This document shows positions 1 through 8,488 of a stretch of 64,000 nucleotides of DNA, one piece after another. Position 1 is the stretch's first letter. Each line of letters starts with the position of its first letter. A model generated the notes under the pieces. The model did not search any database and was not told where the DNA came from. It saw only the letters and a list, made by a program, of their open reading frames with translations. Origin of the DNA: Pseudomonas viridiflava (GTDB taxonomy: Bacteria; Pseudomonadota; Gammaproteobacteria; Pseudomonadales; Pseudomonadaceae); the NCBI RefSeq assembly GCF_900583165.1, contig NZ_UTKY01000116.1, forward strand, positions 62,001 through 126,000, given 5' to 3'. The position numbers were made by a program, and so were the translations under genes.

Positions 1-317
1 AGGCTCAGCTCGGGGCCGACGCTCAGGTCGTACCACACCGGCAGCACATGGCACTGGCCACTACCCTGGGTTTGCGGTTGCAAGTCGGTCAAGGCCTGGT
101 CGATCACTCCACGCGCCTGCGCCGGGCTCAATGCAGTGAGGTCGTAATGCACCATCAAGGTGGTGTAGGACGGCACCAAGTCCACCAACGCCGCGCCAAA
201 ACCTTCGCGCAGGCGCTGGGTGGCGGCGAGCATCCACGGCATGTTGGCTTCGGCGATCACATCGAACAGACGCACCATCAGGCAGTCGATGGCGACTACT
301 TCAATCCGTGGCTTCAT
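1..317 (-). CDS. pxpB: 5-oxoprolinase subunit B (PxpB/KipI family), C-terminus cut by window edge
   Basis: Reading from the ATG at 317 gives a KipI-type protein (MKPRIEVVAIDCLMVRLF, then a conserved region with RLREGFGAALVDLVPSYTTL and VWYDLSVGPEL). This is the N-terminal third of the allophanate-hydrolase-subunit-1-like component of ATP-dependent 5-oxoprolinase, which with PxpA and PxpC opens 5-oxoproline to glutamate in the cytoplasm. The start codon overlaps the pxpA stop (ATGA, 314-317), so translation is coupled. The rest, and pxpC if present, lie off the left edge. Family assignment is firm; the 5-oxoproline substrate follows from pairing with pxpA. Confidence 0.88.
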   Translation of the reverse strand, partial: MKPRIEVVAIDCLMVRLFDVIAEANMPWMLAATQRLREGFGAALVDLVPSYTTLMVHYDLTALSPAQARGVIDQALTDLQPQTQGSGQCHVLPVWYDLSVGPELS

Positions 318-1054
318 GCGGGCTTCAACGCCTCGCGGATACGCTGCACGGCGGCAATCGAGCTGGCGTTGTCGCCGTGCACGCACAGTGTATTGGCTTG
401 CAAGACCAGCGGGCTGCCATCGCTGGCCGTCAGCGCATCGCCACGGGAAATGGTCAGGGCCTGCTGGATGATGGTTTCGGCGTCGTGGTGCACGGCGCCG
501 GTCAACTGGCGCGAAACGAGGTGGCCTTTATTGTCATAGGCGCGATCGGCGAAGGCTTCGAACCACAGGGTCACACCGTACTCGTCGCCCAATGCTTGGG
601 CGGCACTGTTGTCGCGGGTGGCCAGCAGCATCAGCGGCAGATCGCCGTAAGCCGCCACGGCTTGTATCACCGCACGCAATTGCGCCGGGTTGACCATCAT
701 GTCGTTGTACATCGCGCCGTGGGGTTTGACGTAGCTGACACGCGTACCTTGGGCGCGGCAAATGCCGTCGAGGGCGCCGATCTGGTAGAGCAGCAGGTCC
801 TGAATTTCCTGCGGCGAATAGGCCATGGAGCGGCGACCGAAGCCTTGCAGGTCCTGGTACGCCGGGTGCGCCCCCACTTGCACGCCATGCTTGAGCGCCA
901 GGCTGACGGTCTTGCGCATGATGCTCGGGTCGCCGGCATGGAAGCCGCAGGCGACGTTGGCGCAATCGATGAACGGCATGACTTCGGCGTCCAGACCCAG
1001 GGTCCAGTTGCCAAAGCTTTCGCCGATGTCGCAATTGAGTAGCAAGCGGCTCAC
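314..1054 (-). CDS. pxpA: 5-oxoprolinase subunit A (LamB/YcsF family)
   Basis: 246 aa, the usual length for PxpA. It starts at a GTG (VSRLLLNCDIGESFGNW) preceded by an AGGAG-like site about 8 bases upstream; a longer open frame extends further but lacks a ribosome site. Family motifs seen: LNCDIGESFG at the N-terminus, NVACGFHAGDP, GAHPAYQDLQGFGRR and VKPHGAMYND. Together with PxpB and PxpC it hydrolyses 5-oxoproline using ATP. It is the first gene of a leftward operon and is divergent from a LysR regulator at 1230 that probably controls it. Confidence 0.93.
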   Translation of the reverse strand: MSRLLLNCDIGESFGNWTLGLDAEVMPFIDCANVACGFHAGDPSIMRKTVSLALKHGVQVGAHPAYQDLQGFGRRSMAYSPQEIQDLLLYQIGALDGICRAQGTRVSYVKPHGAMYNDMMVNPAQLRAVIQAVAAYGDLPLMLLATRDNSAAQALGDEYGVTLWFEAFADRAYDNKGHLVSRQLTGAVHHDAETIIQQALTISRGDALTASDGSPLVLQANTLCVHGDNASSIAAVQRIREALKPA

Positions 1055-1229
1055 GGGTGTCGCTCCTGTAGGCTTTGTTTTTTTGTAGTGTGGGATTTTT
1101 AACGCAGAACTCGCAACTTGTCCTGAGCCCCCTACGACGCTTATCGTGGAATAACTCGATTTTTGGCGCCGGCTGCCTGCGGCGTCCAACTAATAAAAAC
1201 CGATCCATGCATAAGAAAAAGTTGATCCC

Positions 1230-2168
1230 ATGAATTTGAAGTTCCTCGAAACCTTCGTCTGGGTGGCCAAGCTCAAGAGCTTTCGCCTGACCGCCGAGAA
1301 GCTGTTCACCACCCAGGCGTCGATCTCCAGTCGCATCGCCGTGCTGGAAAGCGAGCTGGGCGTGAAGCTGTTTCTGCGCGATTCACGCGGCGTGAGCCTG
1401 ACGCCGGAAGGCTTGAAGGTGCTCGATTATGCCGAGCAGATGATGGTGACGATGCAGGGGTTGAAACAGTCCCTGGAGACCACCAGCAGCAAGGTTGGGC
1501 GTATCCGCATCGGTGCGATGGATACAGTGATCCACACCTGGCTCAGCCCCTTGGTGGCCGAACTGATGGATCATTTCCCCTTGGTTGAAATCGAGTTGGT
1601 CGCCGATACCGCGCTGAACCTCAGCGATCAGCTGCAAAAAGGCTTTCTCGATCTGATCCTGCAAACCGACCTGTTGCGCCTCGAAACCGTGCGCAGCCTC
1701 GAATTGTGCAGCCACCCCATGGCTTGGATCGTCGCCAGCCAGTCGATCTATCACCGCGACTACGCCACCCTCGCCGAACTGGCCCAGGAGCGCATCATCA
1801 CCTATTCAAAAAACTCACACCCGCATCAGGATGTGCTCAGCCTGATGCAAGCCAATGGCGTGGCCGCGCCACGGATGAACTGCGTGAACTCGGTGTCGGC
1901 GATCACACGGTTGTTGCGTGATGGTTTTGGGATTGGCGCGTTGCCGCCGGTGCTGGTGATGGAGGAGCTGGCGCGGGGGGAGCTGGTGATGTTGCCCATG
2001 GAGCAACGCCTGCCGAACTTGCAGGTGGTGGTGTCGTGGCGGGTGGGGGTGGAGTTGGTGGAGGAGATTGTGGGGTTGTGCCAGAAGGTGGTGGCTCGGT
2101 ATGCCGAGGAGGTTGGTGAGGACCGGATGATCCTTAGCACACAAACTCCATTGAAGAAACTGGATTAA
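1230..2168 (+). CDS. LysR-family transcriptional regulator
   Basis: 312 aa. N-terminal winged helix-turn-helix of the LysR type (MNLKFLETFVWVAKLKSFRLTAEKLFTTQASISSRI, split here as FLETFVWVAKLKSF and TTQASISSRIAVLESELG), followed by a two-lobe substrate-binding domain from about residue 90. It is divergent from pxpA across about 175 bp, the classic arrangement for a LysR activator of a neighbouring catabolic operon, so regulation of the pxp genes is inferred. The C-terminal third is rich in G/GT codons, but the frame stays open to the TAA just before a REP pair. Confidence 0.9.
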   Translation: MNLKFLETFVWVAKLKSFRLTAEKLFTTQASISSRIAVLESELGVKLFLRDSRGVSLTPEGLKVLDYAEQMMVTMQGLKQSLETTSSKVGRIRIGAMDTVIHTWLSPLVAELMDHFPLVEIELVADTALNLSDQLQKGFLDLILQTDLLRLETVRSLELCSHPMAWIVASQSIYHRDYATLAELAQERIITYSKNSHPHQDVLSLMQANGVAAPRMNCVNSVSAITRLLRDGFGIGALPPVLVMEELARGELVMLPMEQRLPNLQVVVSWRVGVELVEEIVGLCQKVVARYAEEVGEDRMILSTQTPLKKLD

Positions 2169-2170
2169 AA

Positions 2171-2262
2171 ATGTGGGAGGGGGCTTGCCCCCGATGACAG
2201 TGTGTCAGCCAATACATCTTTGACTGAACCACCGCCATCGGGGGCAAGCCCCCTCCCACATT
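2171..2262. repeat. REP pair (REPIN), convergent arms
   Basis: A gtgggagggggcttg-type arm at 2172-2195 and its inverse at 2237-2260, separated by about 40 bp. The two arms can fold into a long hairpin. It sits between the LysR stop and the convergent DUF2937 gene stop, the usual intergenic place for Pseudomonas REP doublets. Six other copies occur in this window. Confidence 0.92.
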
Positions 2263-2279
2263 TTGACTTGTGGTGACCT

Positions 2280-2822
2280 TCAAAGACCTTTCAGGTCGCG
2301 CTCTTCGATGGGCCGGCTCTGGCGCAAACGCTTGCCGCCCAACACCACCCAGTCGATCAGGCGAAACAGGCATTCGAGCCCAAACGACAACAACATCGCC
2401 CCGCCCAACCCCCAGCCCATGGCTTCGGGGGTCAGCAGGATCTGATAGCTGTAGCCATTCCAGGTCTCCTGGCGAATATCAGGGTCGGCCGCCACCACCA
2501 CTTGCAGCACGCGGATATACCAAGGGCCTTGCATCGCCTGGAATTGCTTGTCCAACGCCACCTGGCGATCCAGCATCGCGCCCAGGCTACTGGCATCGCT
2601 CTGGAAAACCGGGTCATCACTGGCGCGGTAATGCGCCACCAGCGCCTGCATATCACCCTTGAAGAACTGTTGCGCAGTGGTCTCAAACCCGCGCAGGCCA
2701 GTCTGGGCCTCGATCAGGTGCGCTTCAACACGCTTGGCGTAGTCGCTGATAAACCCCGGTACCTGCACACCGACCAACAACCCAATGGCAAACAACACCA
2801 ACCGCAAGTAGCTCAGCAACAT
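2280..2822 (-). CDS. DUF2937-like inner-membrane protein
   Basis: 180 aa from the ATG at 2822 (MLLSYLRLVLFAIGLL). There is a hydrophobic segment at residues 1-25 and a second near 140-165 (GWGLGGAMLLSFGLECLFRL); the segment between is largely helical and polar (ETTAQQFFKGDMQALVAHY) and probably periplasmic. The layout fits the DUF2937 family of unknown function. It follows the amidotransferase gene by about 11 bp on the same strand and probably shares its transcript. A 13-residue upstream extension is possible but lacks a good ribosome site. Confidence 0.75.
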   Translation of the reverse strand: MLLSYLRLVLFAIGLLVGVQVPGFISDYAKRVEAHLIEAQTGLRGFETTAQQFFKGDMQALVAHYRASDDPVFQSDASSLGAMLDRQVALDKQFQAMQGPWYIRVLQVVVAADPDIRQETWNGYSYQILLTPEAMGWGLGGAMLLSFGLECLFRLIDWVVLGGKRLRQSRPIEERDLKGL

Positions 2823-2833
2823 GGTCGATATCC

Positions 2834-3610
2834 TTACTCGGTAATGCCCTGGCTGACGCATTCACCGCGTCGCCACAGGCTCCATTGGCCCGGTTCGTAG
2901 CGGGTCCAGTTTTCGTTGTCGGTCAAAGGTTCGGTGGCGATCACCGTGACCACGTCATTGGGGGTGGTTTCGGCCTGAAAATCGACGATCACGTCGACAT
3001 CTTTCAAGCGCGCCGGGCCAAACGGTGCGCGCCGGGTGATCTGCGCTAACTTGGTCGTGCAATAGCAGAACAGCCAATCGCCGTCGCTGAGCATGCAGTT
3101 GAACACGCCTTTGCTGCGATACTCAGCGCAGGCGGCGATCAGGTCCGGCAGCATCTGCTCGATATTGACCGGTTCCGGGAACGCTTCGCGCACACGGTTG
3201 AGCAGGTCACAGAACGCCGCTTCGCTGTCGGTATCACCCACCGGGCGGTAGAACGTGGCACGCGGGTTGAAATCCGCCAGTTGGCCATTGTGGGCGAAGC
3301 ACCAGTTGCGCCCCCACAGCTCGCGTACGAACGGGTGGGTATTGGCCAGGCTCACCTTGCCCACATTGGCCTGACGGATATGGCCGATCACCACTTCACT
3401 TTTGATGGGATAACGCTGCACCAACAGTGCGACTTCCGACTCACTGCTGGCGGCCGGGTCCTGGAACAAGCGCAGGCCACGGCCTTCGTAGAAGGCGATA
3501 CCCCAACCGTCACGGTGGGGGCCGGTGCGCCCACCGCGCTGCATCAGCCCGGTAAAGCTGAACACGATGTCGGTGGGGACGTTGGCACTCATGCCCAATA
3601 ATTCACACAT
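2834..3610 (-). CDS. Class II glutamine amidotransferase-like protein (YafJ type)
   Basis: 258 aa. It begins MCELLGMSANVP, so Cys2 becomes the N-terminal nucleophile after Met removal, as in Ntn-type class II glutaminases. Further family motifs: RTGPHRDGWGIAFYEG, IGHIRQANVG, NTHPFVRELWG, FAHNGQL and VGDTDSEAAFC. It should release ammonia from glutamine or a gamma-glutamyl amide, but no synthetase partner is nearby, so the physiological substrate is unknown. It is co-directional with and just upstream of the DUF2937-like gene. Confidence 0.88.
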   Translation of the reverse strand: MCELLGMSANVPTDIVFSFTGLMQRGGRTGPHRDGWGIAFYEGRGLRLFQDPAASSESEVALLVQRYPIKSEVVIGHIRQANVGKVSLANTHPFVRELWGRNWCFAHNGQLADFNPRATFYRPVGDTDSEAAFCDLLNRVREAFPEPVNIEQMLPDLIAACAEYRSKGVFNCMLSDGDWLFCYCTTKLAQITRRAPFGPARLKDVDVIVDFQAETTPNDVVTVIATEPLTDNENWTRYEPGQWSLWRRGECVSQGITE

Positions 3611-3631
3611 GCCAGGGCTCTCGCTACAGCG

Positions 3632-4087
3632 TTAAAGGCGCGGTTCGACGCGCATACCACTTACAGGGGCAGGACGCTGGAAAGGCTCGTCATCCTCGAC
3701 AGGCTCGGCATTCAGCGCGGCATCGGCCGCTGCCTTGCGCTCACGGCGATCACGGGCAGCCCGTTCGATGGGCCAGCGAATCAACACAATCACGATGTAC
3801 ACCGCAAAAGCGATCATCGCGTACATGAACAAATCGGAAATGGCCCGCCAGGCGTTATTGCCGACCTTGAGCAGCAGGTCCAGGGCGGTGATGGCCACGG
3901 CCGGTGCAAATTGGGTCTTGACCGGGTCGACAATGGTCGGGCTAAACAGCAGCACCGCCATCAACAGTTGCAGCGGCTCGCGCAACCAACGCCAGATCCA
4001 GCGGGTCATGCGCCACCACACCAATAGGCAGCCCAAAGCGGCAAAGGCGTAAAGGCCCCAAGCGGTCAGATAGTCGTTCTCGGTCAT
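3632..4087 (-). CDS. Conserved inner-membrane protein of unknown function
   Basis: About 151 aa from MTENDYLTAWG; an ATG three codons earlier (4096) is equally plausible. There are three likely membrane helices: AWGLYAFAALGCLLVWW, a central segment around LQLLMAVLLFSP, and LFMYAMIAFAVYIVIVLI. They are followed by a basic cytoplasmic tail (RWPIERAARDRRERK) ending in an acidic/proline stretch. It lies about 20 bp upstream of the YafJ-like gene on the same strand and 100 bp from the divergent oligopeptidase gene. No enzymatic motif is recognised. Confidence 0.72.
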   Translation of the reverse strand: MTENDYLTAWGLYAFAALGCLLVWWRMTRWIWRWLREPLQLLMAVLLFSPTIVDPVKTQFAPAVAITALDLLLKVGNNAWRAISDLFMYAMIAFAVYIVIVLIRWPIERAARDRRERKAAADAALNAEPVEDDEPFQRPAPVSGMRVEPRL

Positions 4088-4186
4088 GGTGTCCATGGCA
4101 AGGTAGGCAAACAGGCGGCTATGATAACGGCTTTTGCGTGTCGCGGCTGCAAAGCCTGCCACCGTCCGCCAGACAGAGAGTGATCC

Positions 4187-6229
4187 ATGCCGACCTCCAC
4201 CGCCCCGATCGCCCGTAAAGCCCCAGGCCAGGACCCGTATGCCTGGCTACAGGAGCGTGACACGCCCGAGGTGCTTGATTACCTCAAGGCCGAAAATGCC
4301 TGGCAGGAAGCCCAGCTCGCCGACCAACACGCCCTGCGCGAAACCCTGTTCGAAGAGATCAAGGGCCGCATCCTCGAAACCGACCTGTCCCTGCCCTCCC
4401 CGTGGGGCCCGTATCTTTACTACACCCGTACCACCGCCGGGGACGAATACGCCCGCCACTACCGTTGCCGCCGCCCGGCCGACGACGGCAACCAGGTCGA
4501 TGACACCAGCGAAGAACTGCTGCTGGACCCGAACGTATTGGCCAATGGGGGCTTCTTCTCGTTGGGTGCGTTCAGCATCAGCCCCGACCACCAGCGCCTG
4601 GCGTACAGCCTCGATACCAGCGGTGAAGAGATCTACACCCTGTATGTGAAGGAATTATCCAGCGGCAAGGTCAGCGAACTGGAGTTCCAAGACTGCGACG
4701 GCAGCATGACCTGGGCCAACGACAGCCTGACCCTATTCTTTGGCGAGCTGGACGACACCCACCGCCCGCACAAGCTGTATCGCTATCGCCTGGACGGCAC
4801 GGCAGCACAGCAAGTGTTCCACGAGCCCGACGGACGTTTCTTCCTGCATTGCTACCGCTCCAGCTCCGAGCGCCAACTGCTGCTGGCCCTGGGCAGCAAG
4901 ACCACCAGCGAAATCTGGGCCCTGGACGCCGACCAGCCGCACTTGGACTTCACCTGCCTGGCGCCACGGGTCGAAGACCATGAATACGACGTGGACCACG
5001 GCCAGCTCAATGGCGCGTGGACCTGGTTTATCCGCAGCAACCGTGACGGCATCAACTACGCACTGTTCGTGGCCACCGACATTGGCGACGTGCCCACCGA
5101 AGCTGAGTGGCAAAACCTCATCCCCCACAGCGATGAGGTAATGCTCGACGGCGTGAGCCTGAACACCGGCGCCATGACCCTGAGCCTGCGCATCGGCGGC
5201 CTGCCGGTAATCGAAGTACACCCGCAGGGCCTGCCGGCATATCGCGTGGAATTACCCGACGCCGCCTACAGCCTCTATGTACAAAACAGCCTGGAATTCA
5301 CCAGCGACAAGATCCGCCTGCGCTACGAAGCCTTGAACCGTCCGGCTCAGGTGCGTCAGCTGGAACTGGCGAGCGGCGCACAACAGGTGCTCAAGGAAAC
5401 CCCGGTGCTGGGCGTGTTCAACGCCGATGACTACGTGAGCCAACGCCTGTGGGCGACCTCCGCCGATGGCACCCAAGTGCCCATCAGCCTAGTGGTCAAG
5501 CGCGAACATCTCGGCAAGCCCACACCGCTGTACCTGTATGGTTACGGCGCGTACGGCTCGAGTCTTGACCCGTGGTTCTCCCACGCACGCTTGAGCCTGC
5601 TGGACCGAGGCGTGGCGTTCGCCATTGCCCACGTACGCGGCGGCGGTGAGTTGGGCGAGGCCTGGTACCGCAATGGCAAGCAGGAACATAAGCAGAACAC
5701 CTTCAGCGACTTTATCGCCTGCGCCGAACACCTGATCGCCGAGGGTTTGACCACATCCAAACAGTTGGCCATCAGCGGCGGCAGTGCCGGCGGCCTGTTG
5801 ATCGGCGCGGTGCTCAACCAGCGTCCAGCGTTGTTCCAAGCGGCGATTGCCGAAGTGCCGTTTGTCGATGTGCTCAACACCATGCTCGACCCGGAGCTGC
5901 CGCTGACCATCACCGAGTACGACGAGTGGGGCAACCCGCAAGAGCCTGAAGTGTATGAACGCATCAAGGCCTATGCACCGTACGAAAACGTACGTGCCCA
6001 GGCCTACCCGCACCTGCTGGTGATCGCCGGCTACAACGACAGCCGCGTGCAGTACTGGGAAGCGGCCAAGTGGGTGGCCAAGTTGCGCGATACCAAGACG
6101 GACGACAACCTGCTGTTGCTCAAGACCGAACTGGGCGCCGGCCACGGCGGGATGAGCGGTCGTTACCAGGGATTACGTGACGTAGCGCTCGAATATGCAT
6201 TCGTGTTCAAGGCCCTGGGGTTGATTTAG
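4187..6229 (+). CDS. ptrB: Oligopeptidase B (protease II), S9 prolyl-oligopeptidase family
   Basis: 680 aa, typical for the family. An N-terminal beta-propeller (roughly residues 70-390) precedes an alpha/beta-hydrolase domain. The catalytic triad is readable: Ser533 in ISGGSAGGLL, Asp618 in YNDSRVQYWE and His653 in GAGHGGMSGR; YGYGAYGSS and HVRGGGELGEAWY are also family signatures. It cleaves short peptides after Lys/Arg. The start MPTSTAPIARKAPGQDPYAWL aligns with family N-termini. It is apparently a single gene, followed after 70 bp by the cyclic-nucleotide-binding protein. Confidence 0.93.
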   Translation: MPTSTAPIARKAPGQDPYAWLQERDTPEVLDYLKAENAWQEAQLADQHALRETLFEEIKGRILETDLSLPSPWGPYLYYTRTTAGDEYARHYRCRRPADDGNQVDDTSEELLLDPNVLANGGFFSLGAFSISPDHQRLAYSLDTSGEEIYTLYVKELSSGKVSELEFQDCDGSMTWANDSLTLFFGELDDTHRPHKLYRYRLDGTAAQQVFHEPDGRFFLHCYRSSSERQLLLALGSKTTSEIWALDADQPHLDFTCLAPRVEDHEYDVDHGQLNGAWTWFIRSNRDGINYALFVATDIGDVPTEAEWQNLIPHSDEVMLDGVSLNTGAMTLSLRIGGLPVIEVHPQGLPAYRVELPDAAYSLYVQNSLEFTSDKIRLRYEALNRPAQVRQLELASGAQQVLKETPVLGVFNADDYVSQRLWATSADGTQVPISLVVKREHLGKPTPLYLYGYGAYGSSLDPWFSHARLSLLDRGVAFAIAHVRGGGELGEAWYRNGKQEHKQNTFSDFIACAEHLIAEGLTTSKQLAISGGSAGGLLIGAVLNQRPALFQAAIAEVPFVDVLNTMLDPELPLTITEYDEWGNPQEPEVYERIKAYAPYENVRAQAYPHLLVIAGYNDSRVQYWEAAKWVAKLRDTKTDDNLLLLKTELGAGHGGMSGRYQGLRDVALEYAFVFKALGLI

Positions 6230-6298
6230 GAACTTAGCGCGGCGGTTTTGTCTGAACACAAGACCGCCCTACAAGATTGACGGACCAAGATTGCCGCT

Positions 6299-6772
6299 AT
6301 GCCAGAACCTACTTTGTTAAACAATGAAATCCGCGACATGCTGATGGACTGCGGCCTGTTCGATCCCCTGCTGCCGGAAGATTTTCACATCGCCGCCGGC
6401 TACTTCAACATCAGCGGCATGGCCAAGGATGAAGTGATTTTCCTGGAGGGCGATGCCGGCACCTTTATGTGCATCCTCCACAGTGGCCAGGTGGCGGTGC
6501 AGAAAACCCATCACGATGGACAACGCGTAACCATCGCCACCCTGCGCAGTGGCCGGGCCTTCGGTGAAATGGCCGTGCTTGACGGCGAGCGCCGCTCAGC
6601 CAGTTGTGTGGCGGCCACGGATTGCGTGCTGTTGAACCTGGGCAAGGACTCCCTGGAAAAGATGCTCAACGAAGCGCCTCGGGTTGCCGCCAAGATCATC
6701 CGCGCCATTGCCGTTGCCCTGTCCAAGCGCCTGCGCATGGTCGACGGGCAATTGCTGTCCCAACAGTTTTAG
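6299..6772 (+). CDS. Stand-alone cyclic nucleotide-binding (CRP-type sensor) protein
   Basis: 157 aa consisting of one cNMP-binding beta-roll with no DNA-binding helix-turn-helix. The phosphate-binding cassette is seen as SGRAFGEMAVLDGERRSAS, with the roll starting near EVIFLEGDAGTFMCILHSGQVAV; a helical C-terminus (AAKIIRAIAVALSKRLRM) could dimerise. It may be a cAMP- or c-di-GMP-responsive adaptor; the ligand cannot be told from sequence. Its TAG overlaps the stop codon of the convergent small gene at 6769. Confidence 0.85.
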   Translation: MPEPTLLNNEIRDMLMDCGLFDPLLPEDFHIAAGYFNISGMAKDEVIFLEGDAGTFMCILHSGQVAVQKTHHDGQRVTIATLRSGRAFGEMAVLDGERRSASCVAATDCVLLNLGKDSLEKMLNEAPRVAAKIIRAIAVALSKRLRMVDGQLLSQQF

Positions 6773-7047
6773 CCGCCGGGCGTTTTCGGTTTGCTGTCGT
6801 TTTGCTGCAGGCCGGGCACGGTCTGGTCCTTGGGCGGCGTTGGCAAGACGATAGGCACCAAGGGGGGCGAGCCGTTCGTCTTCGGCACGGCCGGTGGGGT
6901 GACTTGCGGGTACAACGTCGGCGTCGGGGTACCTGGGGCACCTGGTGTAGGCGCTGGCGCGACCGGTACGGTTTGCAACTCCTGAGCCTGCGCCGCACCC
7001 AATGCGAGCGCGCCGAGCACAATGACCGTTAGAATGCTGCACTTCAT
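6769..7047 (-). CDS. Small secreted proline-rich protein
   Basis: 92 aa from the ATG at 7047, which has GGAG six bases upstream. The N-terminus is a signal peptide (MKCSILTVIVLGALALGAAQA, cleavage after AQA). The mature part is almost entirely Pro/Thr/Ala/Gly (PAPTPGAPGTPTPTLYP) with no Cys, so it looks like an unstructured periplasmic or wall-associated segment. Function unknown. Its stop overlaps that of the convergent cNMP-binding gene. An in-frame ATG four codons upstream is an alternative start. Confidence 0.68.
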   Translation of the reverse strand: MKCSILTVIVLGALALGAAQAQELQTVPVAPAPTPGAPGTPTPTLYPQVTPPAVPKTNGSPPLVPIVLPTPPKDQTVPGLQQNDSKPKTPGG

Positions 7048-7125
7048 CGATGGCTCCATGGCCTGACCGGAATGCCACAAGGCTACTCCCAACCGCGCAA
7101 GAATGCCCTTCCCAATGAGATTTCC

Positions 7126-7812
7126 ATGAAACGTTTCGTTCTGCTGGACACCACCCCGATCCCCGACAACGGCGGTGCCTTGTGCCTGTTCGAATACGGC
7201 GAGGATTTTGTCATCAAGATCCAGGGCGGCGATGGCGGCCAATTGATGAACACGCGCATGCACGGTTCCGAAGATGCGCTGGCAGAAATCCCTTGTCGCA
7301 AAGTGGCCGGGCGTCCCGACTCCCGCGTGCTGATCGGTGGTCTGGGCATGGGCTTTACCCTGGCCTCGGCCCTCAAGCACTTGGGCAAGAGCGCCGAAGT
7401 CGTGGTGGCCGAGCTGGTGCCTGGCGTCGTGGAATGGAACCGTGGGCCGCTGGGGGAAAAATCCGGCCGCCCGCTGCTCGACCCGCGCACGGTCATCCGC
7501 ATGGAAGACGTGGCCAAGGTGTTGCAGGCCGAGCCCCAAGGGTTTGACGCGATCATGCTTGACGTCGACAACGGCCCCGAAGGCCTCACGCAAAAAGCCA
7601 ACAGCTGGCTGTATTCCGCCGGTGGCCTGGCCGCCTGCGCCAAGGCCCTGCGCCCCAAAGGCGTGCTGGCGGTATGGTCGGCCAGCGCCGACAAGCTGTT
7701 CAGCGACAAACTGCGTAAGGCCGGTTTCAAGGCCGAAGAAGTGCAGGTGTTTGCCCATGGCAACAAAGGCACCCGGCATACCATCTGGATCGCCGAAAAG
7801 CTCAAGGGCTAA
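7126..7812 (+). CDS. Spermidine-synthase-like methyltransferase-fold protein
   Basis: 228 aa. A Rossmann-type SAM-binding core is readable: RVLIGGLGMGFTLASAL (glycine-rich motif I), VVVAELVPGVVEWNRG (acidic end of strand 2) and FDAIMLDVDNGPEGL (motif near strand 4). This matches spermidine-synthase-like proteins of Pseudomonas annotated as SpeE-like. The usual putrescine-binding region is not clear, so true aminopropyltransferase activity is doubtful. The start at MKRFVLLDT is chosen over an upstream in-frame ATG because it fits the fold. It is the last core-looking gene before the accessory block. Confidence 0.8.
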   Translation: MKRFVLLDTTPIPDNGGALCLFEYGEDFVIKIQGGDGGQLMNTRMHGSEDALAEIPCRKVAGRPDSRVLIGGLGMGFTLASALKHLGKSAEVVVAELVPGVVEWNRGPLGEKSGRPLLDPRTVIRMEDVAKVLQAEPQGFDAIMLDVDNGPEGLTQKANSWLYSAGGLAACAKALRPKGVLAVWSASADKLFSDKLRKAGFKAEEVQVFAHGNKGTRHTIWIAEKLKG

Positions 7813-7831
7813 TCATCGTGCCTCGCCTGGG

Positions 7832-8488
7832 TCAAGCGAAATGACACAGGTGCCGCACTTCCTGCTCGCTCAACACGCCACGGCCTTTGATTTCCTGGAG
7901 GATTACGGTTCCGTCGGCCTTGATCTCTACGCCACTGGCGCCGGCAATGGTCGTGCTCACACCGGGGGTTTCCAGTAGATCCAACAGGGGCTGGCGCCCG
8001 GCACACGTCTGCTCCAGGCTCATCCTGAGGGAGAAATCAGTCTGGGAATCCAGCCCACCTACCCAAATGACCTTGCCGCCTCTGGCCAGGGACTCTTTAA
8101 GCGTGTCGAGAATCGTGCCGGCATCCTGGCTGAATAAGCCGTGCTCCAGGCTGCTGCCGTTCAGGTGCATCAACGTACGGGTATCGAAGGTGGTTCCGTT
8201 CCAATCCGTAAGCACCGCCAACGCCGAGCAGTACGACAGATACTCCGTGGACAATGCCGCGTTGCCACCGTTGAGCGTCACGCTACGCCCGATGTCGACC
8301 GATACCGTTTGAGGGTGGGACGACTGGGCTTTATTCGCGCACGCGCCGTGGGTAGGCCGCAGCAGCTTTGTCATGCGATTGAGCGACCTGGAGATCAGAG
8401 AGCGTTTCGGTGACGGGGTATTGCCTTCGCCGTCAGGCATCGGGCTGCGAAGTGGAAGCGTCGTACTCGAAGGGTTTATAACGGGCAT
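7832..8488 (-). CDS. Effector-like protein with CheD/CNF-type deamidase pattern
   Basis: 218 aa; ATG at 8488 preceded by GAGG. Residues 1-60 are Ser/Pro/Thr-rich and disordered (PVINPSSTTLPLRSP), resembling a secretion signal. From about residue 65 the order of elements resembles CheD and related CNF-fold Cys-His deamidases: a strand carrying Cys87 (YLSYCSALAVL), a strand carrying His108 (TLMHLNGSSLE), a helix (ILDTLKESLARGG), a glycine strand (KVIWVGGLDS), a later helix (LLDLLETPG) and a final VEIKADGTVIL. No chemotaxis genes are nearby. Glutamine deamidase activity is inferred from pattern only; the protein could be a divergent or inactive relative. Confidence 0.6.
   Translation of the reverse strand: MPVINPSSTTLPLRSPMPDGEGNTPSPKRSLISRSLNRMTKLLRPTHGACANKAQSSHPQTVSVDIGRSVTLNGGNAALSTEYLSYCSALAVLTDWNGTTFDTRTLMHLNGSSLEHGLFSQDAGTILDTLKESLARGGKVIWVGGLDSQTDFSLRMSLEQTCAGRQPLLDLLETPGVSTTIAGASGVEIKADGTVILQEIKGRGVLSEQEVRHLCHFA

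Noticed and set aside
308..1042. 244-aa plus-strand open frame opposite pxpA
   Set aside because: Antisense shadow of pxpA; composition follows the reverse complement of a real gene, common in high-GC genomes.
4247..4591. Antisense frames across oligopeptidase B, the SET effector, bamC and dapA
   Set aside because: All are shadows of long, motif-bearing genes; none has a promoter, ribosome site or domain.
7832..8488. hrp-box for the deamidase-like gene
   Set aside because: Upstream sequence was read on the minus strand; no GGAACC/CCACNNA pair was found.
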